A stretch of DNA of 64,000 nucleotides from Streptomyces monashensis. Lineage in GTDB: Bacteria; Actinomycetota; Actinomycetes; Streptomycetales; Streptomycetaceae. The notes beneath the pieces are model-generated. The model ran no database searches and was not told the origin of the DNA. It was given only the letters and a program-made list of their open reading frames with translations. The stretch is taken from assembly GCF_001866665.1 (NCBI RefSeq), contig NZ_MLYO01000076.1:1-64000 (forward strand), written 5' to 3'. How positions within the stretch are numbered: the stretch's first letter is position 1; every line of letters starts with the position of its first letter. Both the position numbers and the translations under genes were made by a program. Below are positions 34,416 to 43,069 of this stretch, in pieces.

Positions 34416-35012
34416 TTAGGGTTGTACGGGTTTGGACCCGCCCTTCCCCGAGACGAGCCCGACGACACGGCGCCCGCCGTAGCCGGCGGCCACGAGACCG
34501 AGGCCGTCGAAGAGCAGGGCCAGCGAGAAGAAGGCGCCGATCACGTACTGGCTGCTGCTGGGCCAGGAGCCGAGGACCAGGATCCCGAGCAGCAGGTCGA
34601 AGGCGCCCAGGAGCAGCGTCCAGCCCAGCTGCGGCCCGCGTACGACCAGGCCGCCGGCCAGCCGGAAGATGCCTGCGGTGAGGAACAGCAGGGCGGCGAA
34701 CATGGTGAGGGCGGCGGCCGTGGCGTGGGGCAGGTGGATGACGACGACGCCCGCCGCGATGTTCAGGGCGGCGACGATGACGCCCAGCCAGAAGTAGCTG
34801 GTGCCGCGGGCCTGGACCGCGTGCGCCAGGCCGACGACGCCTCCGGTCAGCAGCAGCCAGCCGAACAGCAGCATCGAGGTCAGGGTGGCGACCGCGGTGT
34901 AGACGAGTCCGACGAGTCCGGCGAGGACGAGGAGCACGCCGAGCGCCGCGAGCAGGCCGAAGCCACGGCTCAGGCTGGTCGCGCTGTCCTTCCGTTTCCC
35001 GGCTCTGGCCAT
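34416..35012 (-). CDS. HdeD-family membrane protein (DUF308)
   Basis: A 198-aa protein with six hydrophobic segments in three repeated pairs, the HdeD/DUF308 architecture; E. coli HdeD is linked to acid resistance at high cell density. Basic termini (MARAGKRKD and SGKGGSKP) are consistent with cytoplasmic ends. The ATG at 35012 has GGGAGG upstream. It is divergent from the crotonase gene and followed by the anti-sigma-type ATPase. Role in Streptomyces is not established. Confidence 0.87.
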   Translation of the reverse strand: MARAGKRKDSATSLSRGFGLLAALGVLLVLAGLVGLVYTAVATLTSMLLFGWLLLTGGVVGLAHAVQARGTSYFWLGVIVAALNIAAGVVVIHLPHATAAALTMFAALLFLTAGIFRLAGGLVVRGPQLGWTLLLGAFDLLLGILVLGSWPSSSQYVIGAFFSLALLFDGLGLVAAGYGGRRVVGLVSGKGGSKPVQP

Positions 35013-35126
35013 CACGGCCTCCCTCGCACCCCCATCACTATTTAGCCATTTCCCTCCCCATTTTTCCTTACTTTCCCGTGGGGGCGGGGTTCGGTGACGC
35101 GCGCGGGGGCGCATAGCATCCGGCCC

Positions 35127-35882
35127 ATGGAGCCCCAGCTGTCGCACCGCGTCGAAGGCGCCGTCGCCACCGTCGTCATCCGTCACCCGGCCAAGCGCAA
35201 CGCCATGACCGCCGCGATGTGGCGGGCGCTGCCCCCGCTGCTGGACGCCCTCGCGCGGGATCCGGGGGTGCGGGCGCTGGTGCTGACCGGAGAGGGCGGG
35301 ACCTTCTGCGCGGGCGCGGACATCAGCACGCTGCAGGGCTCGCCGGAGGAGGCGCAGACGCTCTCGGTGGCGGCCGAGGAGGCGCTCGCGGCGTTCCCGA
35401 AGCCGACCGTGGCCGCGGTGCGCGGGCACTGCGTGGGCGGCGGGGCGCAGCTCGCGGCGGCCTGCGATCTGCGGCTGGCGGAGCAGGGCGCGTTGTTCGG
35501 GGTGACCCCGGCGCGGCTCGGCATCGTCTACCTGGCCTCCTCGACCCGCAGGCTGGTCTCGCTCGTCGGCCCGGCCACCGCCAAGTACCTGCTGTTCACC
35601 GCCGAGTTGATCGACGCCGGGCGGGCGCTCGCCACCGGGTTCGTGGACGAGGTGCTGCCGGAGGGCGAACTGGACAAGCGGGTGGCGGAGCTGACCGGGA
35701 TCCTGGTCTCGCGCTCGCAGCTGACGCAGGCCGCCGCGAAGGAGTTCGCCGGCGGCCGCACGGACCGGGACGGCCACTGGGCCGAGCAGGCGCGCGGCAA
35801 CCCCGACACCGCGGAGGGGGTCGCCGCGTTCCTGGAGCGCCGCCCGCCCCGATTCACCTGGAGCGTGGCTACGTCAGACTGA
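35127..35882 (+). CDS. Enoyl-CoA hydratase/isomerase family protein, atypical active site
   Basis: A crotonase-fold protein of 251 aa with the CoA-binding KRNAM (about 23-27) and oxyanion-hole GTFCAGADIS and GGGAQLA segments. The two glutamates that add water in rat enoyl-CoA hydratase are replaced: the first by Gln108 and the second by Pro128 (FGVTPARLG). Hydratase activity is therefore doubtful; isomerase, hydrolase or binding roles are possible. TAGCAT ends seven bases before the ATG with no ribosome site, suggesting a leaderless message. The 3' end overlaps the convergent PfpI gene by 14 bases. Confidence 0.87.
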   Translation: MEPQLSHRVEGAVATVVIRHPAKRNAMTAAMWRALPPLLDALARDPGVRALVLTGEGGTFCAGADISTLQGSPEEAQTLSVAAEEALAAFPKPTVAAVRGHCVGGGAQLAAACDLRLAEQGALFGVTPARLGIVYLASSTRRLVSLVGPATAKYLLFTAELIDAGRALATGFVDEVLPEGELDKRVAELTGILVSRSQLTQAAAKEFAGGRTDRDGHWAEQARGNPDTAEGVAAFLERRPPRFTWSVATSD

Positions 35883-36504
35883 ACCGGCCGCCGGTGCGGA
35901 GCTCCTCGACGAGGTGCGCGGGCGCCCTGTCCGGGGAACCGGCGTCGTACGGCGGCCGCGGGTCGTACTCCGTCAGCAGCTGGACGGCCTGGGCGTGTTC
36001 GTCGCCCGCGATCCGGCCGGTCAGGGTGAGCGCCATGTCGATGCCGGCGGAGACCCCGGCGGCGGTGACGTACTTGCCGTCGGTCACCACCCGCTCCCCT
36101 ACCGGTTCGGCGCCGAACTGCGCCAGCGTCTCCAGGACGCCCCAGTGGCTGGTCGCGCGGCGGCCGCGCAGCAGTCCCGCGGCGGCGAGCAGCAGTGAGC
36201 CCGAGCAGACCGAGGTCGTCCAGGTGCTCGCCGCGTCGGCGGCGCGCAGCCAGTCGAGCAGGGCGGGGTTCTCCATCTGGGCTCTGGTGCCGGGGCCGCC
36301 GGAGACCACCAGGAGGTCGGGGTGCGGCATCTCGTCCAGGGCCCGGTCGGCGGTGACGGCGAGGAATCCGGTGTCGGTGCGGACGGGGCCGGGCCGCTCG
36401 GCGACGAAGGCGAGCTGTGCGTCCGGCAGCCGGCCGAGGATCTCGTAGGGGCCGACGACGTCCAGGGCGGTGAAGCGGTCGTAGACGACCAGGGCGATCT
36501 GCAC
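35869..36504 (-). CDS. DJ-1/PfpI-family protein, isonitrile-hydratase-like
   Basis: A 211-aa class I glutamine amidotransferase-like protein. The nucleophile-elbow Cys is in TSVCSGSLLLA (near residue 100), followed by a conserved HWG motif, as in isonitrile hydratase InhA and in the N-terminal domain of GlxA regulators. It lies 30 bases from the GlxA-type AraC regulator gene at 36535, on the same strand, and the two share an ancestor. The pair is probably one transcription unit. Substrate is unknown. Confidence 0.87.
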   Translation of the reverse strand: MQIALVVYDRFTALDVVGPYEILGRLPDAQLAFVAERPGPVRTDTGFLAVTADRALDEMPHPDLLVVSGGPGTRAQMENPALLDWLRAADAASTWTTSVCSGSLLLAAAGLLRGRRATSHWGVLETLAQFGAEPVGERVVTDGKYVTAAGVSAGIDMALTLTGRIAGDEHAQAVQLLTEYDPRPPYDAGSPDRAPAHLVEELRTGGRFSLT

Positions 36505-36534
36505 GGTGATCTCCTTCGGTGGGTGTTCGGGCGG

Positions 36535-37494
36535 TCAGCGGGCCGGGGCCGGGTGGAAGCGCCTGCGGTATTCCGCGGGTGATGTGCCGAGGGCCCGCAG
36601 GAAGGCCCGGCGCATGGCCTCGGGGGTGCCGTAGCCGCCGGCGCGGGCGATCTCCTCGATGCCGTCGGCGGTGTCCTCCAGCAGGCGGCGGGCGTGTTCG
36701 AGGCGGACGCGGTCGACGTAGCGGCCGGGGGTCATGCCCGTCTCCTCGCGGAACGCGCGCGCGAAGTGGCGGGGCGAGAGTCGGGCGCGGGCGGCGAGCG
36801 ACTCGACCGTCAGGTCGCCGGCCGGGTGCTCGGTGATCCACTGCTGGACCTCCCGCAGGGGCGCGCGCTGCGCCGTCTGGGCCGCCAACTGGGCGCTGAA
36901 CTGCGCCTGGTTGCCGGGCCGGCGCAGGAAGACCACCAGGTGCCGGGCGATGTCGAGGGCGACGTCCCGGTCCAGGTCCTCCTCGACCAGGGCCAGCGCG
37001 AGATCGATGCCGGAGGTCACGCCCGCCGAGGTGGCGACCTCCGCGTCACGGACGTAGATGGGATCCGGTTCCACGGTGACCGCCGGGTGGTCCCGGGCGA
37101 GCTTGTCGCAGTAGGCCCAGTGGGTCGTCGCCCGGCGGCCGTCGAGCAGCCCGGCCGCGGCGAGCAGGATCGCGCCGGTGCACACGGAGACCAGTCGCCG
37201 GGCGCGCGGGCCGTGGGCGCGCAGCCAGTCGATCAGCCGCGGGTCGGGCGCGCGGGTGCCCGCCCCGCCGGGGACCACCAGGGTGTGCGGGTCGGACGCC
37301 GCGGTGAGCGCCCCGTCGGGGACGAGGGTCAGCCCGCTGGAGGTGCGCACCGGGCCGCCGTCCAGGGAGGCCGTGCGGATCCGGTACGACCCCGGCGTGT
37401 GTTTCTCGGCGCCGGCGAAGACCTCCATCGGGCCGGTGACGTCGAGGCTCTGGACACCGTCGAAGAGGACGAAGAGGAGCGTGCGCTGCGGCAT
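36535..37494 (-). CDS. GlxA-family AraC-type regulator with DJ-1/PfpI domain
   Basis: A 319-aa regulator. Residues 5-180 form a DJ-1/PfpI sensor domain with Cys in LVSVCTGAILLA and the following THWAYC motif; residues 215-315 form the AraC DNA-binding domain with two helix-turn-helix units and the signature GYGTPEAMRRAF. GlxA-type regulators are common activators in Streptomyces. It lies directly upstream of the stand-alone PfpI gene, its likely target. The ATG at 37494 begins MPQRTLLFV, matching family N termini. It is divergent from tex. Confidence 0.92.
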   Translation of the reverse strand: MPQRTLLFVLFDGVQSLDVTGPMEVFAGAEKHTPGSYRIRTASLDGGPVRTSSGLTLVPDGALTAASDPHTLVVPGGAGTRAPDPRLIDWLRAHGPRARRLVSVCTGAILLAAAGLLDGRRATTHWAYCDKLARDHPAVTVEPDPIYVRDAEVATSAGVTSGIDLALALVEEDLDRDVALDIARHLVVFLRRPGNQAQFSAQLAAQTAQRAPLREVQQWITEHPAGDLTVESLAARARLSPRHFARAFREETGMTPGRYVDRVRLEHARRLLEDTADGIEEIARAGGYGTPEAMRRAFLRALGTSPAEYRRRFHPAPAR

Positions 37495-37673
37495 GTCCGC
37501 CAGTCTTCGCCGCCCTGGACGTGGCCGCAATGACGAGTTTCCCACCTTTTCTGCCATCGGCCGGACCCGGCGCGGGGGTCCGCGGCCCGCCGGTGAACCG
37601 CCCTGACCGACGGTTGTCGGTGCCACCTGCCACAATTGCCGCGCAACCTCAGTGGAGAAGGCGGTACGGGATC

Positions 37674-40088
37674 GTGACGACACCCGGGTCCAGCGGATCC
37701 ATCAGCGTGGGATCCATCGAAGGCAGGATCGCCGAGGAACTCGGCGTACGGGAGCGGCAGGTGAAGGCCGCGGTGGAACTGCTCGACGGCGGTTCGACGG
37801 TGCCCTTCATCGCCCGCTACCGCAAGGAAGCGACCGAGATGCTCGACGACGCGCAGCTGCGCACGCTCGAGGAGCGGCTGCGCTACCTGCGGGAGCTGGA
37901 GGAGCGGCGGGCCGCGATCCTGGAGTCGGTGCGCGAGCAGGGCAAGCTCACCGACGAGCTGGAGGCGCGGATCCGCGGCGCCGAGACCAAGGCGCGGCTG
38001 GAGGACATCTACCTCCCGTACAAGCCCAAGCGGCGCACCAAGGCGCAGATCGCGCGTGAGGCGGGGCTGGAGCCGCTGGCCGAGGGCCTGCTGGGCGACC
38101 CGTCGGTGGAGCCGCTGGCGGCGGCCGCCGCGTTCGTGGACGCCGACAAGGGCGTCGCCGACCCGCAGGCCGCGCTGGACGGCGCGCGGGCGATCCTCAC
38201 CGAGCGGTTCTCGGAGGACGCCGACCTAATCGGCGAGCTGCGCGAGCGCATGTGGGTGCGCGGGCGGCTGGCCGCGAAGGTGCGCGACGGCAAGGAGGAG
38301 GCCGGCGCCAAGTTCGCGGACTACTTCGACTTCGCCGAGCCGTTCACCGAGCTGCCCTCGCACCGGGTCCTGGCGATGCTGCGCGGCGAGAAGGAGGAGG
38401 TCCTCGACCTCGTCCTGGAGCCGGAGGAGCCGAGCGAGCAGCCCGGCCCGTCGTCGTACGAGGGCATCGTCGCGCACCGCTTCCAGATCGCCGACCGGGG
38501 CCGTCCGGCCGACAAGTGGCTGACGGACACGGTGCGCTGGGCCTGGCGCACCCGCATCCTGGTCCACCTCGGCATCGACCTGCGCCTGCGGCTGCGTACG
38601 GCCGCCGAGGACGAGGCGGTGAACGTCTTCGCGGCGAACCTGCGCGACCTGCTGCTGGCCGCCCCGGCCGGCACCCGCGCGACGCTCGGCCTGGACCCCG
38701 GTTTCCGTACGGGGGTGAAGGTCGCCGTGGTCGACGCGACCGGCAAGGTCGTCGCCACGGACGTGATCCACCCCCACGTCCCGGCCAACAGGTGGGACGA
38801 GGCCCTCGCCACGCTGGCCCGGCTCGCCCGGGAGCACGCGGTCGACCTGGTCGCGATCGGCAACGGCACGGCGTCCCGCGAGACCGACAGGCTCGCCGGT
38901 GAACTCATCTCCAGGCACCCGGAGTTGAATCTCACCAAGGTGATGGTGTCGGAGGCCGGCGCGTCCGTGTACTCGGCCTCCGCGTTCGCCTCCCAGGAGC
39001 TGCCCGACATGGACGTGTCGCTGCGCGGCGCCGTGTCGATCGCCCGCAGGCTCCAGGACCCGCTCGCCGAGCTGGTCAAGATCGACCCCAAGTCGATCGG
39101 CGTCGGCCAGTACCAGCACGACCTGTCCGAGGTGAAGCTGTCCCGCTCGCTGGACGCGGTGGTCGAGGACTGCGTGAACGGCGTCGGGGTGGACGTCAAC
39201 ACCGCGTCCGCACCGCTGCTCTCGCGGGTGTCGGGCATCTCGTCCGGCCTCGCCGAGAACATCGTGGCGCACCGCGACGCCAACGGCCCCTTCAGCTCCC
39301 GCGCGGAGCTGAAGAACGTGGCGCGGCTCGGCCCGAAGGCGTACGAGCAGTGCGCGGGCTTCCTGCGCATCCGCGGCGGCGTCGACCCGCTGGACGCCTC
39401 CAGCGTGCACCCCGAGGCGTACCCGGTGGTGCGCCGCATGGTGAAGACCAGCGGCCAGGAGGTGGCGTCCCTCATCGGCAACACGGGCGCGCTGCGCTCG
39501 CTGCGCCCCGCCGACTTCGTGGACGACACCTTCGGTCTGCCGACGGTCACCGACATCCTCAAGGAGCTGGAGAAGCCGGGCCGCGACCCGCGTCCGGCGT
39601 TCAGGACGGCCACCTTCAAGGACGGCGTCGAGAAGATCTCCGACCTGTCCGCCGGGATGGTCCTGGAGGGCGTGGTGACGAACGTGGCGGCCTTCGGCGC
39701 CTTCGTGGACGTCGGTGTCCACCAGGACGGCCTGGTGCACGTCTCCGCTATGTCGAAGACGTTCGTCAAGGACCCGCGGGACGTCGTCAAGCCCGGGGAC
39801 ATCGTCAAGGTGAAGGTCCTGGACGTGGACATCCCGCGCAAGCGGATCGGGCTGACCCTGCGCCTGGACGACGAGGCGGCCCCGCAGGGCGGCCAGGGCC
39901 AGGGCGGCGGGCGCCAGCAGCGCGGCGGCCGGCCGCCCCAGCAGCGGCAGGGCGGCGGCCAGGGACAGGGCCAGCGGCAGGGGCGGGGCGGCGGCGACCG
40001 GGCCGGGCGGCAGGCACCGGCCCCGGCGAACAGCGCCATGGCCGACGCGCTGCGCCGCGCGGGTCTGCTCGACCCGAAGAAGCGCTGA
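37674..40088 (+). CDS. tex: Tex-family RNA-binding protein
   Basis: An 804-aa protein with the Tex domain order: helical TexN region (1-190), RuvC/YqgF-like nuclease fold (about 330-450, GLDPGFRTGVKVAV), helix-hairpin-helix repeats (about 500-560) and a C-terminal S1 RNA-binding domain (about 655-725, VVTNVAAFGAFVDV). A Gly/Gln/Arg-rich tail of about 50 residues follows, a low-complexity addition typical of Streptomyces orthologues. Tex binds RNA polymerase and nucleic acid and influences transcription. The GTG at 37674 starts the family-like sequence VGSIEGRIAEELGV soon after. Confidence 0.95.
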   Translation: MTTPGSSGSISVGSIEGRIAEELGVRERQVKAAVELLDGGSTVPFIARYRKEATEMLDDAQLRTLEERLRYLRELEERRAAILESVREQGKLTDELEARIRGAETKARLEDIYLPYKPKRRTKAQIAREAGLEPLAEGLLGDPSVEPLAAAAAFVDADKGVADPQAALDGARAILTERFSEDADLIGELRERMWVRGRLAAKVRDGKEEAGAKFADYFDFAEPFTELPSHRVLAMLRGEKEEVLDLVLEPEEPSEQPGPSSYEGIVAHRFQIADRGRPADKWLTDTVRWAWRTRILVHLGIDLRLRLRTAAEDEAVNVFAANLRDLLLAAPAGTRATLGLDPGFRTGVKVAVVDATGKVVATDVIHPHVPANRWDEALATLARLAREHAVDLVAIGNGTASRETDRLAGELISRHPELNLTKVMVSEAGASVYSASAFASQELPDMDVSLRGAVSIARRLQDPLAELVKIDPKSIGVGQYQHDLSEVKLSRSLDAVVEDCVNGVGVDVNTASAPLLSRVSGISSGLAENIVAHRDANGPFSSRAELKNVARLGPKAYEQCAGFLRIRGGVDPLDASSVHPEAYPVVRRMVKTSGQEVASLIGNTGALRSLRPADFVDDTFGLPTVTDILKELEKPGRDPRPAFRTATFKDGVEKISDLSAGMVLEGVVTNVAAFGAFVDVGVHQDGLVHVSAMSKTFVKDPRDVVKPGDIVKVKVLDVDIPRKRIGLTLRLDDEAAPQGGQGQGGGRQQRGGRPPQQRQGGGQGQGQRQGRGGGDRAGRQAPAPANSAMADALRRAGLLDPKKR

Positions 40089-40096
40089 CCCGGGCC

Positions 40097-40125
40097 GGGG
40101 CCGGGGCCACTGCGGCTCCGGCCCC
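40097..40125. terminator. Terminator hairpin between tex and the ABC-F gene
   Basis: A 12-bp G+C stem with one G-U pair (40097-40108 with 40114-40125) and a 5-base loop begins nine bases past the tex stop. It lies between convergent genes and would act in both directions. Confidence 0.75.
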
Positions 40126-40143
40126 GTGCCGTACGGCGCCTGA

Positions 40144-40189
40144 AGGGGCGCGGGGAACTGCGCGACCAGCCACGACGGCGCCGCGGCCG
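40144..40189. repeat. Dispersed Streptomyces intergenic repeat
   Basis: The tract containing GGGGCGCGGGGAACTGCGCG and then ACCAGCCACGACGG is a motif I recognise from many intergenic regions across Streptomyces chromosomes. It forms part of a stem and lies between convergent genes, where these elements usually occur. Only one copy is evident here. Confidence 0.6.
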
Positions 40190-40247
40190 CACGACGCACG
40201 GCACGGCACGACCCGGCCCAGCCCGTCCCGGCCCGACCAGCGCAGCG

Positions 40248-41888
40248 CTACCGCTCCGTCACCTTGCCGTCCGCCACCTCCAGGCGCCTGCTCACGCGGA
40301 CCGCGTCCAGCATCCGGCGGTCGTGCGTGACCAGCAGGAGCGTGCCGGTGTAGGAGTCGAGGGCCGATTCCAGCTGCTCGATGGCGGGCAGGTCGAGGTG
40401 GTTCGTCGGCTCGTCCAGGACCAGCAGGTTGACGCCCCGGCCCTGGAGCAGGGCGAGGGCGGCGCGGGTGCGCTCGCCCGGGGAGAGCGTCGCGGCCGCG
40501 CGCAGCACCTGGCCGGACTTCAGCCCGAACTTGGCGAGCAGGGTGCGCACCTCGACCGGCTCGGTGTCCGGGACGGCCGCGCAGAACGCGTCGAGCAGCG
40601 TCTGCGGGCCGTGGAACAGCCCGCGGGCCTGGTCGACCTCGCCGACCAGGACGCCGGGACCGAGGGCGGCGTGGCCCGCGTCGAGCGGGACCCGGCCGAG
40701 GAGCGCGCCGAGCAGGGTGGACTTGCCGGCGCCGTTGGCCCCGGTGATCGCGACCCGGTCCGCCCAGTCGATCCGGAGGGACACCGGCCCGAAGGTGAAG
40801 CCGCCGCGCCGGACCTCGGCGTCGCGCAGGGTCGCCACGACCGCGCCGGAGCGCGGCGCGGCGGCGATCTCCATCCGCAGCTCCCACTCCTTGCGCGGCT
40901 CCTCGACCACCTCCAGGCGCTCGATCATGCGCTGGGTCTGCCGGGCCTTGGCGGCCTGCTTCTCGCTGGCCTCGCTGCGGAACTTGCGGCCGATCTTGTC
41001 GTTGTCGTTGCCCGCCTTGCGCCGGGCGTTCTTCACGCCCTTGTCCATCCAGGACCGCTGCATCTGCGCCCGGTCCTGGAGGGCGGCACGCTTGTCGGCG
41101 TACTCCTCGTAGTCGTCGCGGGCGTGCCGCCGGGCCACCTCGCGCTCCTCCAGGTAGGCGTCGTAGCCGCCGCCGTAGAGGTTGATCTGCCGCTGGGCGA
41201 GGTCGAGTTCGAGGACCTTGGTGACCGTGCGGGTGAGGAACTCGCGGTCGTGGCTGACGACGACCGTGCCGGCGCGCAGGCCGGTCACGAAGCGTTCGAG
41301 GCGCTCCAGTCCGTCAAGGTCGAGGTCGTTCGTCGGCTCGTCGAGGAGGAAGACGTCGTAGCGGGACAACAGCAGCGAGGCGAGGCCGGCGCGGGCGGCC
41401 TGGCCGCCGGAGAGAGCGGTCATCGGCTGGTCGAGGCCGACGGCGAGGCCGAGGGAGTCGGCGACCTCCTCCGCTCGTTCGTCGAGGTCCGCGCCGCCGA
41501 GGTTCAGCCAGCGCTCCAGGGCTGTCGCGTAGGCGTCGTCGGCGCCGGGCGCGCCGTCGACCAGGGCCTGGGTGGCCTCGTCCATGACACGCTGCGCCTC
41601 GGCGACGCCGGTGCGGCGGGCGAGGAACTCCCGGACCGTCTCCCCCGGCCTGCGCTCCGGCTCCTGCGGCAGATGGCCGACGGCCGCGGTCGGCGGGGAC
41701 AGCCGCAGCTCGCCCTGCTCGGGCGCGACGAGCCCGGCGAGCAGCTTCAGCAGCGTGGACTTGCCCGCGCCGTTGGCACCGACCAGCCCGATCACGTCGC
41801 CGGGCGCGACGACGAGGTCGAGCCCGGAGAAGAGGGAGCGGTCGCCGTGCCCGGCGGCGAGGTTCTTGGCGACGAGGGTGGCAGTCAT
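40248..41888 (-). CDS. ABC-F family ATPase
   Basis: A soluble 546-aa protein with two ABC domains and no membrane segments. Walker A motifs GANGAGKST occur twice (near 38 and 388), signatures are ALSGGQAARAG and TLSPGERTRAA, and Walker B motifs are LLDEPTNDLDL and VLDEPTNHLDL. The linker between domains (about 245-335) is rich in Arg/Lys, as in ribosome-binding ABC-F proteins that act at the exit site. It could be a housekeeping Uup/EttA-like factor or a resistance protein. It is monocistronic and converges on tex. Confidence 0.92.
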   Translation of the reverse strand: MTATLVAKNLAAGHGDRSLFSGLDLVVAPGDVIGLVGANGAGKSTLLKLLAGLVAPEQGELRLSPPTAAVGHLPQEPERRPGETVREFLARRTGVAEAQRVMDEATQALVDGAPGADDAYATALERWLNLGGADLDERAEEVADSLGLAVGLDQPMTALSGGQAARAGLASLLLSRYDVFLLDEPTNDLDLDGLERLERFVTGLRAGTVVVSHDREFLTRTVTKVLELDLAQRQINLYGGGYDAYLEEREVARRHARDDYEEYADKRAALQDRAQMQRSWMDKGVKNARRKAGNDNDKIGRKFRSEASEKQAAKARQTQRMIERLEVVEEPRKEWELRMEIAAAPRSGAVVATLRDAEVRRGGFTFGPVSLRIDWADRVAITGANGAGKSTLLGALLGRVPLDAGHAALGPGVLVGEVDQARGLFHGPQTLLDAFCAAVPDTEPVEVRTLLAKFGLKSGQVLRAAATLSPGERTRAALALLQGRGVNLLVLDEPTNHLDLPAIEQLESALDSYTGTLLLVTHDRRMLDAVRVSRRLEVADGKVTER

Positions 41889-41924
41889 CAGGACGCCGAT
41901 CCTAATGCGCCCGGTGCCCCGGTC

Positions 41925-42992
41925 TCAGCCCCGTTCCCTGCCGGTCGCCGTGGGGCGGGCCCGCCGGCGCTGCCCGCCGACGACGGGGGCCGCGCGCACG
42001 TCGCCCGCGGTGCGGGCGACGACGTACGCCTCCCCCCTGACCGCCCGCGGATCCAGCGGGACCCGGTGCCGGCCGGGCTCCAGCGCGCCGTCGAACACCT
42101 CCTCGGTGCGGGTGCGGTGCAACCGGTCGAGGCGGTACGCGGTGATCCGCACCCGGCATGCCGCGCCGACCTCGACGTCCGCGGTGGTGCCGGTGGCGGC
42201 CAGTGCGGTCAGCGGGCGGCGCGGGAGCGGGCCGCGGCCGAGGGCGTGCTCGATCTGGGCGACGAGCAGCGGCACGATCGGGGCGAGGCCGTCCACCGCC
42301 GTGACGTCGGCCCCGGCCTGTTCGAAGGCCCGCAGCACGGCGGCCCGTTCGGCCGGGCCGACCGCCCGGCCGAAGGCGACCGCGCCGTAGCCGCGCAGCT
42401 CCTCTGCGGTGACCCCGCGCGCGTCCTGGGTGATGTCGGCGCCGATGCCGATGGTGCGCAGCGCGGCGGCCAGCCGGGCGAGGACGGCCACCCGGGCGCC
42501 GATCAGCAGCACCCTGCGCCGGGGCGCGGCCGAGCCGTCCCGCAGGGCGGTCAGGGCGGCACGGTAGTCGGGCCCGCGGAACCGGAACGGCCCCATGCCG
42601 GGATAGCCGTTGCGCTCCAGATCGGCGTGCTCGTCGGTCTGCCAGGCGAAGTCCCGCCAGACGTAGTCCTCGCCGTCGCGCTCGATGACGGCGGTGACCG
42701 CGCCGCAGGCCAGGTCCTCGCACTCGGGACAGCCGTAGAGGACGAACCGGCCGGCCGGGAGCGGCGGTTCGGCCTCCAGCAGCAGCGCGCGCACCTGCTC
42801 GGTGAAGATGGCGGGCGGCACGTCCGAGGCGAGCGGGGAGACCGCGTCGAGGTCGGACAGCTGGAAGAGCAGTGGACGGCCGTCCACGACGAAGTCCACG
42901 AAGTCGCGGTGGACCTGGTAGCGGCCGTCGGCGAGGACGCCGCCCGCGCGGGTCGCCGGTGCCAGGCCGAAGGTCGCGTATGCGCCAGACAT
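41925..42992 (-). CDS. Conserved hypothetical protein with CPEC motif
   Basis: A 355-aa protein I do not recognise as a characterised enzyme, though similar Streptomyces entries are labelled oxidoreductase. Residues 1-135 include a CPECEDLACG cysteine cluster (three cysteines) resembling a metal site. Residues 150-250 look like a Rossmann-type segment (RRRVLLIGARVAVLARL). The last 100 residues form a beta-rich domain. There is no membrane segment or signal. The ATG at 42992 gives MSGAYATFGLAPA. It is divergent from the D-amino-acid-oxidase-like gene, with a 77-base gap. Confidence 0.7.
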   Translation of the reverse strand: MSGAYATFGLAPATRAGGVLADGRYQVHRDFVDFVVDGRPLLFQLSDLDAVSPLASDVPPAIFTEQVRALLLEAEPPLPAGRFVLYGCPECEDLACGAVTAVIERDGEDYVWRDFAWQTDEHADLERNGYPGMGPFRFRGPDYRAALTALRDGSAAPRRRVLLIGARVAVLARLAAALRTIGIGADITQDARGVTAEELRGYGAVAFGRAVGPAERAAVLRAFEQAGADVTAVDGLAPIVPLLVAQIEHALGRGPLPRRPLTALAATGTTADVEVGAACRVRITAYRLDRLHRTRTEEVFDGALEPGRHRVPLDPRAVRGEAYVVARTAGDVRAAPVVGGQRRRARPTATGRERG

Positions 42993-43069
42993 GTGGTGAG
43001 TATCCCCACACCGGGACGAATCCGATCGCAGCATGACATGGTCGTCCGGACAGGTTCTATCGTCCAGGC

